Shown one piece after another: positions 1 through 7,174 of a DNA stretch of 10,698 nt. How positions within the stretch are numbered: the stretch's first letter is position 1; the number at the start of each line of letters is the position of its first letter. Position numbers and translations under genes: made by a program. The notes under the pieces were generated by a model. It saw only the letters and a program-made list of their open reading frames with translations. It did no database searches and was not told where the DNA came from. Source of the stretch: Anaeroplasmataceae bacterium (GTDB lineage: Bacteria > Bacillota_I > Bacilli_A > Acholeplasmatales > Anaeroplasmataceae); contig JAIDMV010000005.1 of assembly GCA_029050385.1 (NCBI GenBank), positions 1-10,698 on the forward strand, given 5' to 3'.

Positions 1-93
1 CTTTAAGGAGTAGGATTTTTTTATGAATAAATTAATTTTTTGTGCAAATGTAAAAAAAAGTATAAGTTTGTCAACTTTCCAAAATTTGTTATG

Positions 94-110
94 AAGTAAA
101 ACGTTTACTT
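94..110. promoter_or_regulatory. Candidate operator: 17-bp palindrome upstream of adhE
   Basis: The sequence reads AAGTAAA-ACG-TTTACTT, a perfect inverted repeat with 7-bp arms around a 3-bp centre. It overlaps or abuts the proposed -35 of the adhE promoter, where a bound repressor would block RNA polymerase. The inner AAACGTTT has the central CG typical of LacI/CcpA-family operators, but the outer bases match the catabolite-responsive (cre) consensus only partly. It also does not match the TTGTTAA-N4-TTAACAA form of the redox repressor Rex, the usual regulator of adhE in Gram-positives. The regulator is therefore unknown. The symmetry is seen directly; the operator role is inferred. Confidence 0.45.
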
Positions 111-139
111 GTATTATGCAGTGTATTTTAATGTATAAT
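109..139 (+). promoter_or_regulatory. Putative sigma-A promoter of adhE
   Basis: A perfect -10 hexamer TATAAT lies at 134-139, directly preceded by TG. The best -35 candidate is TTGTAT at 109-114, with a rather long 19-bp spacer. Transcription would start near 146, giving a leader of about 24 bases before the ATG at 170. This supports the start at 170, because the upstream in-frame ATG at 116 would lie before the transcript begins. A TTGTCA at 68-73 has no convincing -10 at proper spacing and is less likely. Confidence 0.5.
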
Positions 140-158
140 AATGATGAAGATAAACTAT

Positions 159-163
159 GGAGG
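159..163 (+). promoter_or_regulatory. Ribosome binding site that fixes the adhE start
   Basis: GGAGG lies six bases before the ATG at 170, an ideal Shine-Dalgarno core and spacing. The in-frame ATG at 116 has no such site. The translation from 170 begins MEENKLSF, while the 18 residues upstream of it do not look like AdhE sequence. Confidence 0.85.
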
Positions 164-169
164 AATACT

Positions 170-2797
170 ATGGAAGAAAATAAATTATCTTTTCAAGATG
201 AAGTAAATCTTTTATGTGAAAATGCAACGAAAGCATTAAATGCTTATGCATCCTATACTCAAGAGCAGATAGATTACATTGTTGCGAAGTGTTCTGTTGC
301 TGCCCTTGATAAGCATGGTGAACTTGCAAAGCTTGCAATAGAAGAAACAAAGCGTGGTGTTTTTGAAGATAAAGCCACAAAGAATTTATTTGCTTGTGAA
401 TACGTTACACATAATATGAAGCGTACAAAAACAGTAGGTGTAATTAGTGAAGATCCTGTAACGGGTGTAACAGATCTTGCTGAACCAGTTGGTATTGTAG
501 CTGGTATTACCCCAGTAACCAACCCTACTTCAACAGCTATTTTTAAAGCATTAATTTGTTTAAAAACAAGAAATCCTATTATATTTGCTTTCCATCCAAG
601 TGCACAGAAGTGTTCTGTTGCAGCTGCTAAGGTTGTATATGATGCTGCAGTCGAGGCTGGAGCTCCTGAGTACTGTATTCAGTGGATTGAACATCCTAGT
701 ATGGATGCAACAAGTGCATTAATGAATCATCCTTCTGTTGCAACCATCCTAGCAACTGGCGGTAATGCGATGGTTAAGGCAGCATATTCCTGTGGAAAAC
801 CTGCTTTAGGTGTAGGTGCTGGTAATGTTCCAGCTTATATGGAAAAGACTTGTAATATCCGTCAAGCTGTCAATGACATTGTAATGTCTAAGTCATTTGA
901 TAATGGTATGATCTGTGCGTCAGAACAGGCTGTTATTGTGGATAAGGAAATCTATGATGAAACAGTTAAGGAGTTCAAATCCTTTGGTGCTTATTTTGTA
1001 ACTAATGCTGAAAAGAAGAAGTTAGAAAAATATATGTTTGGTGTTGAGAAGGATGAGGATAAGCAGGTAGCTAAACTAAATCCTGTCATCGTTGGTAAAA
1101 GTGCTAGCTTTATTGCACATGAGGCTGGATTTGACGTTCCAAAAAATACAGTTATCTTATGTGTAGCTTGTAAGAAGGTAGGTGTTGATGAACCACTTAC
1201 AAGAGAAAAGCTTTCTCCAGTTTTAGCAGTATTAAAATCTAATACTACAGAAGAAGGTATTCAACTTTCTAAACAAATGGTAGAATTTAATGGTTTAGGA
1301 CACTCTGCTGCAATCCATACAGCTGATGAAGCATTGACAAAGAAATTTGGGGATATCATTCCTGCAATTCGTATTATTGCAAACTCTCCATCAACCTTTG
1401 GTGGAATTGGTAATGTTTATAACTCATTCATTCCATCTTTGACTTTAGGATGTGGTTCTTATGGTCATAACTCAGTTGCTGGTAATGTAAGTGCCATCAA
1501 TCTATTAAACGTTAAGAAAGTAGGTCAAAGAAGAAACAATATGCAATGGTTTAAGGTTCCTGCTAAAATCTATTTCGAAAGAAATTCAATTGAATATTTA
1601 CACCAAATGAAGGAAATGAGTAAGGTAATTATTGTTACTGACCGTTCTATGGTGGATTTGGGTTATGTAAATCGTGTTACTGATCAATTAAAGCTTAGAA
1701 GTCCTGAGGTTCAACATCAATTATTCTGTGATGTAGAATCTGATCCATCTATTCAAACTGTATTAAAGGGCGTTCAATTAATGCGTTCCTTTGAACCAGA
1801 TACTATCATTGCTTTAGGTGGAGGATCTGCAATGGATGCCGCTAAGGGTATGTGGTTATTCTATGAGCATCCAGAAGTTAACTTTAACGATTTAAAACAA
1901 AAGTTTATGGATATTCGTAAGCGTGCTTTCCAATATCCAGAATTAGGTAAGAAGGCAAATTTAATTTGTATTCCAACTACTTCAGGAACTGGTTCTGAGG
2001 TAACTCCATTTGCTGTTATCACAGATAAGGTAGAGCATAAGAAGTATCCATTGACAGATTACTCTTTAACTCCAACAGTTGCAATTATTGACCCTGCATT
2101 AACTATGGGCTTACCAAAAGCTATTACAGCAGATACAGGTATGGATGTTTTAACCCATGCAACAGAAGCATTTGTTTCTACACTTGCCTCAGACTTCACA
2201 GATGGTTTAGCTATTCAAGCAATTAAAATGGTATTTGCATATTTAGAGCGTGCTTATAAGAATGGACCTAATGATCCAGAGGCTCGTGAAAAAATGCATA
2301 ATGCATCAGCACTAGCTGGTATGGCATTTGCGAATGCATTCTTAGGTATGAACCACTCTATGGCTCATAAGATTGGTGCTGAATTCCATGTTCCACATGG
2401 TCGTGCCAATGCTATCCTATTACCATTTACAGTACGTTATAATGGTACAAAGCCTCAAAAGCTTTCTACTTGGCCAAAGTATAATTATTATCGTGCTGAT
2501 GAGAAGTATGCAGAGCTTGCAAGAATTTTAGGATTACCTGCATCAACAATTGAAGAGGGAGTAGAATCCTATGCAAAGGCTTGTGGACAATTAGGTATGA
2601 AGTGTGGTATTAAGATGAACTTCAAAAGCCAAGGCCTAGATGAAAAAGAATATTTAGCATCTTTAGAGAAACTAGCTTATTTAGCTTATGAGGACCAATG
2701 TTCTCCAGCAAACCCAAGAGTTCCAATGGTTGAGGATATGCAAAAGATTTTAAAGGATGCATATTACACAGAAGAATTCTTTGAAAAGGAAAACTAA
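170..2797 (+). CDS. adhE: Bifunctional acetaldehyde-CoA / alcohol dehydrogenase AdhE
   Basis: AdhE is a cytoplasmic fermentation enzyme, known in the family to form spirosome filaments. It reduces acetyl-CoA to acetaldehyde and then to ethanol, oxidising two NADH. From the start at 170 the protein has 875 residues, against 891 in E. coli. Residues 1 to about 440 are the CoA-acylating aldehyde dehydrogenase half, with catalytic Cys249 in NGMICASE. A linker at about 445-465 joins it to the iron-dependent alcohol dehydrogenase half, which has the nucleotide-binding GGGSAMDAAK at about 550-559. The four expected iron ligands are present: Asp659, His663, His729 and His743, the last two within the NHSMAHK and VPHGRAN segments. 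Both active sites look intact and there is no frameshift. An in-frame ATG at 116 was rejected as start because GGAGG is placed for 170. A palindrome and promoter lie upstream, so the gene is probably repressible. It is followed after one base by yhbY and probably shares its transcript. Confidence 0.97.
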   Translation: MEENKLSFQDEVNLLCENATKALNAYASYTQEQIDYIVAKCSVAALDKHGELAKLAIEETKRGVFEDKATKNLFACEYVTHNMKRTKTVGVISEDPVTGVTDLAEPVGIVAGITPVTNPTSTAIFKALICLKTRNPIIFAFHPSAQKCSVAAAKVVYDAAVEAGAPEYCIQWIEHPSMDATSALMNHPSVATILATGGNAMVKAAYSCGKPALGVGAGNVPAYMEKTCNIRQAVNDIVMSKSFDNGMICASEQAVIVDKEIYDETVKEFKSFGAYFVTNAEKKKLEKYMFGVEKDEDKQVAKLNPVIVGKSASFIAHEAGFDVPKNTVILCVACKKVGVDEPLTREKLSPVLAVLKSNTTEEGIQLSKQMVEFNGLGHSAAIHTADEALTKKFGDIIPAIRIIANSPSTFGGIGNVYNSFIPSLTLGCGSYGHNSVAGNVSAINLLNVKKVGQRRNNMQWFKVPAKIYFERNSIEYLHQMKEMSKVIIVTDRSMVDLGYVNRVTDQLKLRSPEVQHQLFCDVESDPSIQTVLKGVQLMRSFEPDTIIALGGGSAMDAAKGMWLFYEHPEVNFNDLKQKFMDIRKRAFQYPELGKKANLICIPTTSGTGSEVTPFAVITDKVEHKKYPLTDYSLTPTVAIIDPALTMGLPKAITADTGMDVLTHATEAFVSTLASDFTDGLAIQAIKMVFAYLERAYKNGPNDPEAREKMHNASALAGMAFANAFLGMNHSMAHKIGAEFHVPHGRANAILLPFTVRYNGTKPQKLSTWPKYNYYRADEKYAELARILGLPASTIEEGVESYAKACGQLGMKCGIKMNFKSQGLDEKEYLASLEKLAYLAYEDQCSPANPRVPMVEDMQKILKDAYYTEEFFEKEN

Positions 2798-2798
2798 T

Positions 2799-3098
2799 AT
2801 GTTGACACCCAAACAAAAGGCTTATTTAAAAAGCTTAGCTCATCCTTTAAAGGCTTGTTTTCAAATTGGTAAGGAAGGCTTAAGTGAAAACTTAAGAACA
2901 GACTTATTAAATTATTTAAATAAGCATGAGTTAATGAAAGTAAGTATATTAAATAATTCAAGTGTGACACTTGAAGACATTGAACCATTTTTATACGAAG
3001 TTAATATTGAATTGGTTCAAAAAATAGGACATATATTAGTTTTATATAAGCATTCGGATGATGCTAAAAATCCAATACTATTACCTGTAAAAAAATAA
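2799..3098 (+). CDS. yhbY: YhbY-type CRM-domain RNA-binding protein (ribosome assembly factor)
   Basis: This 99-residue protein consists of a single CRM domain, the fold of E. coli YhbY and B. subtilis YqeI, which bind RNA and associate with pre-50S ribosomal particles. The N-terminal LTPKQKAYLKSLAHPLK, the GxxG RNA-binding loop at residues 24-27 (IGKEGLSE), the HELMKV segment near residue 43 and the terminal IGHILVLYK are all typical. A longer in-frame ORF begins at 2757 inside adhE, but AAAAGGA at 2784-2790 is correctly spaced for the ATG at 2799, where family similarity also begins. The gene starts one base after the adhE stop, so it is likely cotranscribed and perhaps translationally coupled. 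In many Bacillota the gene sits in a yqeH-aroE-yqeI-nadD cluster; here it is separate. Identification is strong; the exact ribosomal role is taken from the family. Confidence 0.92.
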   Translation: MLTPKQKAYLKSLAHPLKACFQIGKEGLSENLRTDLLNYLNKHELMKVSILNNSSVTLEDIEPFLYEVNIELVQKIGHILVLYKHSDDAKNPILLPVKK

Positions 3099-3111
3099 TA
3101 TTGTTTAAAGG

Positions 3112-3150
3112 AAAGCAAGAAATTAAAAATATAATTTTTCTTGCTTTTTT
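3112..3150 (+). terminator. Rho-independent terminator after adhE-yhbY
   Basis: AAAGCAAGAAA at 3112-3122 pairs perfectly with TTTCTTGCTTT at 3137-3147, giving an 11-bp stem with a 14-base loop. The 3' arm runs into a six-T tract ending at 3150. It lies 13 bases after the yhbY stop and separates this unit from the M60 gene. Confidence 0.85.
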
Positions 3151-3174
3151 ATTGCAAAAAAAGTGGATAATTTA

Positions 3175-3204
3175 TTGTAGATAATACTAGAAATATGTTA
3201 TAAT
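3175..3204 (+). promoter_or_regulatory. Extended -10 promoter of the M60 peptidase gene
   Basis: TGTTATAAT at 3196-3204 gives a perfect TATAAT (3199-3204) with the TGn extension. TTGTAG at 3175-3180 is a moderate -35 with an 18-bp spacer. Transcription would begin near 3211, leaving a short leader of about 20 bases before the gene. The promoter lies after the terminator of the previous unit, so the peptidase gene is independently transcribed. Confidence 0.75.
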
Positions 3205-3214
3205 GAGAGTATGT

Positions 3215-3223
3215 AAGGAAGGA
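3215..3223 (+). promoter_or_regulatory. Ribosome binding site of the M60 gene
   Basis: AAGGAAGGA ends seven bases before the ATG at 3231. It is a strong purine-rich Shine-Dalgarno sequence and supports that start, and hence the reality of the unusual basic N-terminal tail. Confidence 0.8.
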
Positions 3224-3230
3224 TAATATT

Positions 3231-6200
3231 ATGCCAGAAACTAAAACGACAAAAACATCTAATTCAAGTACAAAGTCTGTTAAAGAACCAGCCAAAAAGA
3301 GTACAACTTCTTCAAAGGCTTCAACGACAGTAAAAAATACATCGAAATCAACAAAGCCTGCAACAGAAACAAAAAAACCTGTGGCAGATAATAGAAAACC
3401 TGCAAGTGCAACAACAAAAACAACTCCTGCATCAAAACAAAAAGAAGAATCATCTCATAATGATAATGATAAAAAGAGGGTTCGACTAGTTTCTATTTTA
3501 ACAGCAGTTGGATTTGTTATTTTATTTGCATTGGTCATAGTTCTTATATTATGTATTAGATCATGTTCTAATAGTAATGAAGAATATGTCAATCCTTATA
3601 AAACAACGACTAGAGTTGATTATGAAACAGAATATTTAGGAACGGTAAAGCGTAATATTCCAGAAGTTAGTAATGAAGGACTTGAAGCATATCCAAAATA
3701 TGGTTCTACATTAAAGTCTGTCATTGGTAGTAGTGATGAAGCAGTAGCTAAAAGAAATGCACTTATCACTGAATCTTGGAATTTAGCCTCTACAAAGACT
3801 AGAATTGGTTCTGATGGATTTCCAAAGAATACGTGGGATAGAATGGACAAGGATGGAAATCTTTATCTAGGAAATTATAATACTTCATCTGGTCCTAATA
3901 CCCCTGATAAACTCTATAAGCATACATCAGCTGTTGGTATGTATTTAGGAGATGTTAATGATGATGAACCAGGCGTAATAAAGCGTATCACTATGGGACC
4001 TAGAGGCTATGATAGAGGTTATGGTATTACTGGTTTATATGCTCCAGCTGGTGAAGTTATAAAGGTAGAAATATCTAAGGAAGACATGGAAGCGACAGGT
4101 GGAATTGTTTTCCATATTGGTCAAGCATTATATAATAGTAAGGCGAATAATATTTGGGCACAAAAAAATGCGATGAATCGTTTCCCAGTTATTTTAAATA
4201 CATTACACGTTGATAAAGATACTGCAATTTTTGATGAGGAAAAAGGAATCTACACAGCTTATATTGGTTCCTTCTTAGGTGGACCAATTTATATAAGAAA
4301 CGAAAGTGTAACCTTTTCAACTACGATTTCAGGTGCTGTTAGTTATTCTCATTTTATATTGGGATATACAACAGAAGAGGAATTTAATAAAAATGCTAAA
4401 ACCTCTACTCCATATTTTGACTTAGAAGTATGGGAGTATGGTGTCCTACATTCCGGTCCTAAAAAATATGCAGAAAAGTTTAACTATGAGCAAATTTATG
4501 ATGCGGCAGTTTTATGGGATAAGATTTCTTTAGTGTCAACTCAAAGAAGTAAACAAGGCATTGTGTTCCTATATGATCCATTTGTGGCTGCTGGTGCGGC
4601 TGTTGCCTTCCCAGGGCAAGGTTCTGTCAACTGTCCAATGGACTGGATGAATGGATCACTGAATTATGAAGGATTAGTTAATGGTGGTTCATGGGGAAAT
4701 ATGCATGAATATAATCATAACTTCCAAGGCTATGGCTGTGGTGGAGGAGCCGATGGAGAGGTAACAAACAACGCCTTAAACATTGTAGAATATAGTTTGT
4801 TTACTAAGATATCTGCTAATCGTCAAATAGGTTCGTATGGAGCTGCTGGTCTTGGCGGTTGGAATAACTACACAAGTGCTTCTTGGGCATTAAGCCGAGT
4901 AAATGCAAATTCTATCAGTAGTACAAACGGTCTTGCCGTATATGCAACCTTATTACACAATTTTGGACAGGATGCGTTTATGCAATCCTCCAAAGGAAAT
5001 GGCGAAGCTTATTTTGTAAATTGGGGAAATACGGTTCATTATGATATGTCCTATTATGCTGGTTTGACAAATACTTACTCCAATGGAGATAACTATAAAG
5101 CGTCATTACATCAAAAACAATCTTCTTATCCAATGTTTGTTCCAGTGTCTAGTGTATATCAGACAGGAAGAAGCTATAATTATGATGGAGAAAAGAGATA
5201 TATTGAAACTCAACAACCATTTGTAATCAATTATGGAAGTGAATATGAGGTGGATTTATCACCTTATACTGAGGAGAATGGTCAGTATGCTAGTGGAAGT
5301 GTTGTAATTCCAAAAGGCTTTAGCTATAAGATTAAGAGTGTTAATTCAAAAGAAGTTAATGGAAAATTTGAAAAGAAGGCTGACTCTGATTATGTTTATA
5401 CCTTTAAACCTAATGAAGAACTACAATCTGGTAAGATTTATGTAACCTTAGAAATTACTAAGGATGATCATGCCTTTGAGGTTGAGGATGTAGATTTAGT
5501 ATTAGAATTTGAACAAACTCATGAAAGAACAAAAACAATAGTAGAGCGTACAACCTATTCTTATGAAGAAGGCAAAGGCTATACAAGTGCCATAGAAGCA
5601 TTTAATAACAATTATGAAGGCTATAAGGATAAAAAAGAAGCTGATAATATCAATTTTACTCAAAATAGTAATACAGATATTTGGTATGCTCCAAAAGGAA
5701 ATACTCAGCATCCAGATCATATCGTTCCTGATAATAGCGTTGTTGAAGTAAAAGGAAAACTTTTCTTTGAGGCAACTGGAAAATATCGTATTGCCTTACG
5801 TGGAAGAAATAATTGTGCATTATTTATTTCAGAAGATGAAGGTAAGACATTTAAACTGGCTGCAAAGATTGAAGATGAAAAAGTTATTAGTAATAGTGCC
5901 CAATTTAGATTAAATGATGAAAATACTTATATTGATGTAGAGATTACAGAAGAAGAAAGCTGGATTTATTATAAAACTGTATTGATTACACAGGCAAGTG
6001 ATACAACACCATATATAGGTCTTGGTGTGTCTCAATGGACAACTCCAACCTATACAATTCAAACAACAACAGATGAAAATGGCAAAGAAATCACGAAGTA
6101 TTTTGATGCTCAAGGTAAAGAAGTTACAGAGGCAGAAGCAAGTAATGTAACTCCAGTTGCTCCTACATCTATGGCTTACGCAACTGCCTATAGAAATTCT

Positions 6201-7061
6201 TATGTTCCAAACAAGGCTAAATTTGAGACAGATTATTTCTATAAGAGAACATATTCTTATGATTATAAGGATAATATCTATTATAAGGATTCTGCTACTT
6301 TAGTTAGTTCAGAAAATTATTCTCCTTGGAATAAAAATGATCATAAGATTGAAAATCTTGTGGATGGAAATACTAACACCTTTATGCATACAAATTATAA
6401 AGCCTCTGAACAAAAGCCTTTAGTATTAACTGTGGATTTAGGAAAAGAGATTACAGCTAATCAAATGACAATGCTTACGCAGTATAGACCAAATGGAGAT
6501 TATCATTGTCCTACTGATTTTGTATTAGAAGGAAGTCTAGATGGCGAAACCTTCTTTGAAATAGGTAAATTTGAAGGTGTACAAAGAACTAATACAAGTG
6601 TTATTGCAAATTTTGAAGAAGCTCAAACATTTAGGTATTATCGATTAACTATCACGAAATCTTCTGGAACTTATATTATTCTAAGTGAGATTCAGTTTGC
6701 AAAAGTCTTTGAAATTAATGGTGGTCATAAGTTATCCTTAGACTCCCCAGAAGTTACTATGAAGGGCAAGTGGGAGCCAAAATCTATGTTATCAAGCTTT
6801 GGTCATGTTTATGTTGGTAAAAAGAATTCAAAAGTAGAATATGAATTTGAAGGTACTCGTTTTGGTATTTTATCTTCAAGTAGCTTAGGACAAAATTTTG
6901 AAGTTTATATTGATGGTAAAAAAATAGATAGTATTGAATTAAAAGAAGATAACGGTATAGTTATGGCTTATATTTCCTCCTTGTTAGAACAGGGCAAGCA
7001 TAAGGTTTCAATTCAATGTACTGGAAATTGTAATATTGATTCTATTGTTTATTGGGATTAA
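3231..7061 (+). CDS. Membrane-anchored M60-family (enhancin/mucinase-like) zinc metallopeptidase with carbohydrate-binding domain
   Basis: This 1276-residue protein is probably a cell-surface glycoprotein-cleaving enzyme. Residues 1-83 form a Lys/Thr/Ser/Ala/Pro-rich tail with 18 lysines, expected to be cytoplasmic. Residues about 86-109 are one hydrophobic segment without a convincing signal-peptidase site, so a signal anchor with the rest outside. Residues about 140-630 are the M60 catalytic region: it contains TGLYAPAGEV and the zinc motif HEYNH at 492-496 with the third ligand Glu510, fitting HExxH-x(8-24)-E, followed by VTNN. Residues about 650-765 look like an Ig-like beta domain and about 793-935 are PA14-like. 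Residues about 1020-1158 are an F5/8-type C (CBM32-like) domain with ENLVDGNTNT, EGSLDGETF and FRYYRLT. Residues 1163-1276 resemble a beta-sandwich found after glycosidase domains. No LPXTG or S-layer anchor is present. Family members cleave mucin-type O-glycopeptides; the substrate here is inferred. The gene is monocistronic, with its own promoter and terminator. Confidence 0.93.
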   Translation: MPETKTTKTSNSSTKSVKEPAKKSTTSSKASTTVKNTSKSTKPATETKKPVADNRKPASATTKTTPASKQKEESSHNDNDKKRVRLVSILTAVGFVILFALVIVLILCIRSCSNSNEEYVNPYKTTTRVDYETEYLGTVKRNIPEVSNEGLEAYPKYGSTLKSVIGSSDEAVAKRNALITESWNLASTKTRIGSDGFPKNTWDRMDKDGNLYLGNYNTSSGPNTPDKLYKHTSAVGMYLGDVNDDEPGVIKRITMGPRGYDRGYGITGLYAPAGEVIKVEISKEDMEATGGIVFHIGQALYNSKANNIWAQKNAMNRFPVILNTLHVDKDTAIFDEEKGIYTAYIGSFLGGPIYIRNESVTFSTTISGAVSYSHFILGYTTEEEFNKNAKTSTPYFDLEVWEYGVLHSGPKKYAEKFNYEQIYDAAVLWDKISLVSTQRSKQGIVFLYDPFVAAGAAVAFPGQGSVNCPMDWMNGSLNYEGLVNGGSWGNMHEYNHNFQGYGCGGGADGEVTNNALNIVEYSLFTKISANRQIGSYGAAGLGGWNNYTSASWALSRVNANSISSTNGLAVYATLLHNFGQDAFMQSSKGNGEAYFVNWGNTVHYDMSYYAGLTNTYSNGDNYKASLHQKQSSYPMFVPVSSVYQTGRSYNYDGEKRYIETQQPFVINYGSEYEVDLSPYTEENGQYASGSVVIPKGFSYKIKSVNSKEVNGKFEKKADSDYVYTFKPNEELQSGKIYVTLEITKDDHAFEVEDVDLVLEFEQTHERTKTIVERTTYSYEEGKGYTSAIEAFNNNYEGYKDKKEADNINFTQNSNTDIWYAPKGNTQHPDHIVPDNSVVEVKGKLFFEATGKYRIALRGRNNCALFISEDEGKTFKLAAKIEDEKVISNSAQFRLNDENTYIDVEITEEESWIYYKTVLITQASDTTPYIGLGVSQWTTPTYTIQTTTDENGKEITKYFDAQGKEVTEAEASNVTPVAPTSMAYATAYRNSYVPNKAKFETDYFYKRTYSYDYKDNIYYKDSATLVSSENYSPWNKNDHKIENLVDGNTNTFMHTNYKASEQKPLVLTVDLGKEITANQMTMLTQYRPNGDYHCPTDFVLEGSLDGETFFEIGKFEGVQRTNTSVIANFEEAQTFRYYRLTITKSSGTYIILSEIQFAKVFEINGGHKLSLDSPEVTMKGKWEPKSMLSSFGHVYVGKKNSKVEYEFEGTRFGILSSSSLGQNFEVYIDGKKIDSIELKEDNGIVMAYISSLLEQGKHKVSIQCTGNCNIDSIVYWD

Positions 7062-7070
7062 TTAAGAATA

Positions 7071-7099
7071 GGAAGGCTAGAAAAAGAGCCTTCTTTTTT
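7071..7099 (+). terminator. Rho-independent terminator after the M60 gene
   Basis: GAAGGCT at 7072-7078 pairs with AGCCTTC at 7087-7093 around an 8-base A-rich loop, and six T residues follow at 7094-7099. A G-T pair extends the stem by one. It starts ten bases past the stop codon and insulates polA from the peptidase gene. Confidence 0.88.
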
Positions 7100-7113
7100 C
7101 TTTAGTTTGCATT

Positions 7114-7142
7114 TTTTGTTTTATTTTGTTTCATATTTTGTT
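7114..7142 (+). repeat. Three TTTTGTT repeats in the polA promoter region
   Basis: TTTTGTT occurs at 7114-7120, 7124-7130 and 7136-7142, starting 10 and 12 bases apart, close to one DNA helical turn. More T tracts lie upstream at 7094-7099. The last copy runs into the -10 element. Phased A/T tracts can bend DNA or act as an UP-like element, but in such AT-rich DNA chance is possible. Confidence 0.35.
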
Positions 7143-7147
7143 ATAAT
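7116..7147 (+). promoter_or_regulatory. Putative extended -10 promoter of the polA operon
   Basis: TATAAT at 7142-7147 is preceded by TGT, giving the same TGTTATAAT nonamer as the promoter of the M60 gene. The -35 is weak: TTGTTT at 7116-7121 has a 20-bp spacer, and TTTTAT at 7119-7124 has 17 bp but poor identity. Recognition probably relies on the extended -10. Transcription would start near 7154, about 20 bases before the ATG, with GAGGAAGTGG at 7161-7170 as ribosome binding site. Confidence 0.65.
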
Positions 7148-7174
7148 AATATTTAAGAATGAGGAAGTGGTACG

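Noticed and set aside
95..112. Rex (redox repressor) operator in front of adhE
   Set aside because: The palindrome does not contain TTGTTAA or TTAACAA half-sites, so only a generic operator is called.
116..169. In-frame upstream ATG that would add 18 residues to AdhE
   Set aside because: It lacks a ribosome binding site, lies upstream of the predicted transcription start, and the added residues do not resemble AdhE N-termini; GGAGG points to 170.
168..522. Minus-strand open frames opposite the start of adhE
   Set aside because: They lie wholly opposite a well-supported gene and their translations show no recognisable motifs. Other minus-strand frames at 2622-2988, 3620-3850, 5502-5720 and 5910-6113 were rejected for the same reason.
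2757..2798. Upstream in-frame ATG for the YhbY gene inside adhE
   Set aside because: Family similarity begins at the ATG at 2799, which has its own ribosome binding site.
3099..3230. Riboswitch or small RNA between yhbY and the M60 gene
   Set aside because: The 132 bases are accounted for by a terminator, a promoter and a ribosome binding site; no conserved RNA element is visible.
3552..3569. Lipobox-like IRSC (Cys112) after the hydrophobic segment of the M60 protein
   Set aside because: Arg at the -2 position and the 85-residue tail before the hydrophobic core make lipoprotein processing unlikely; a signal anchor fits better, though not proven.
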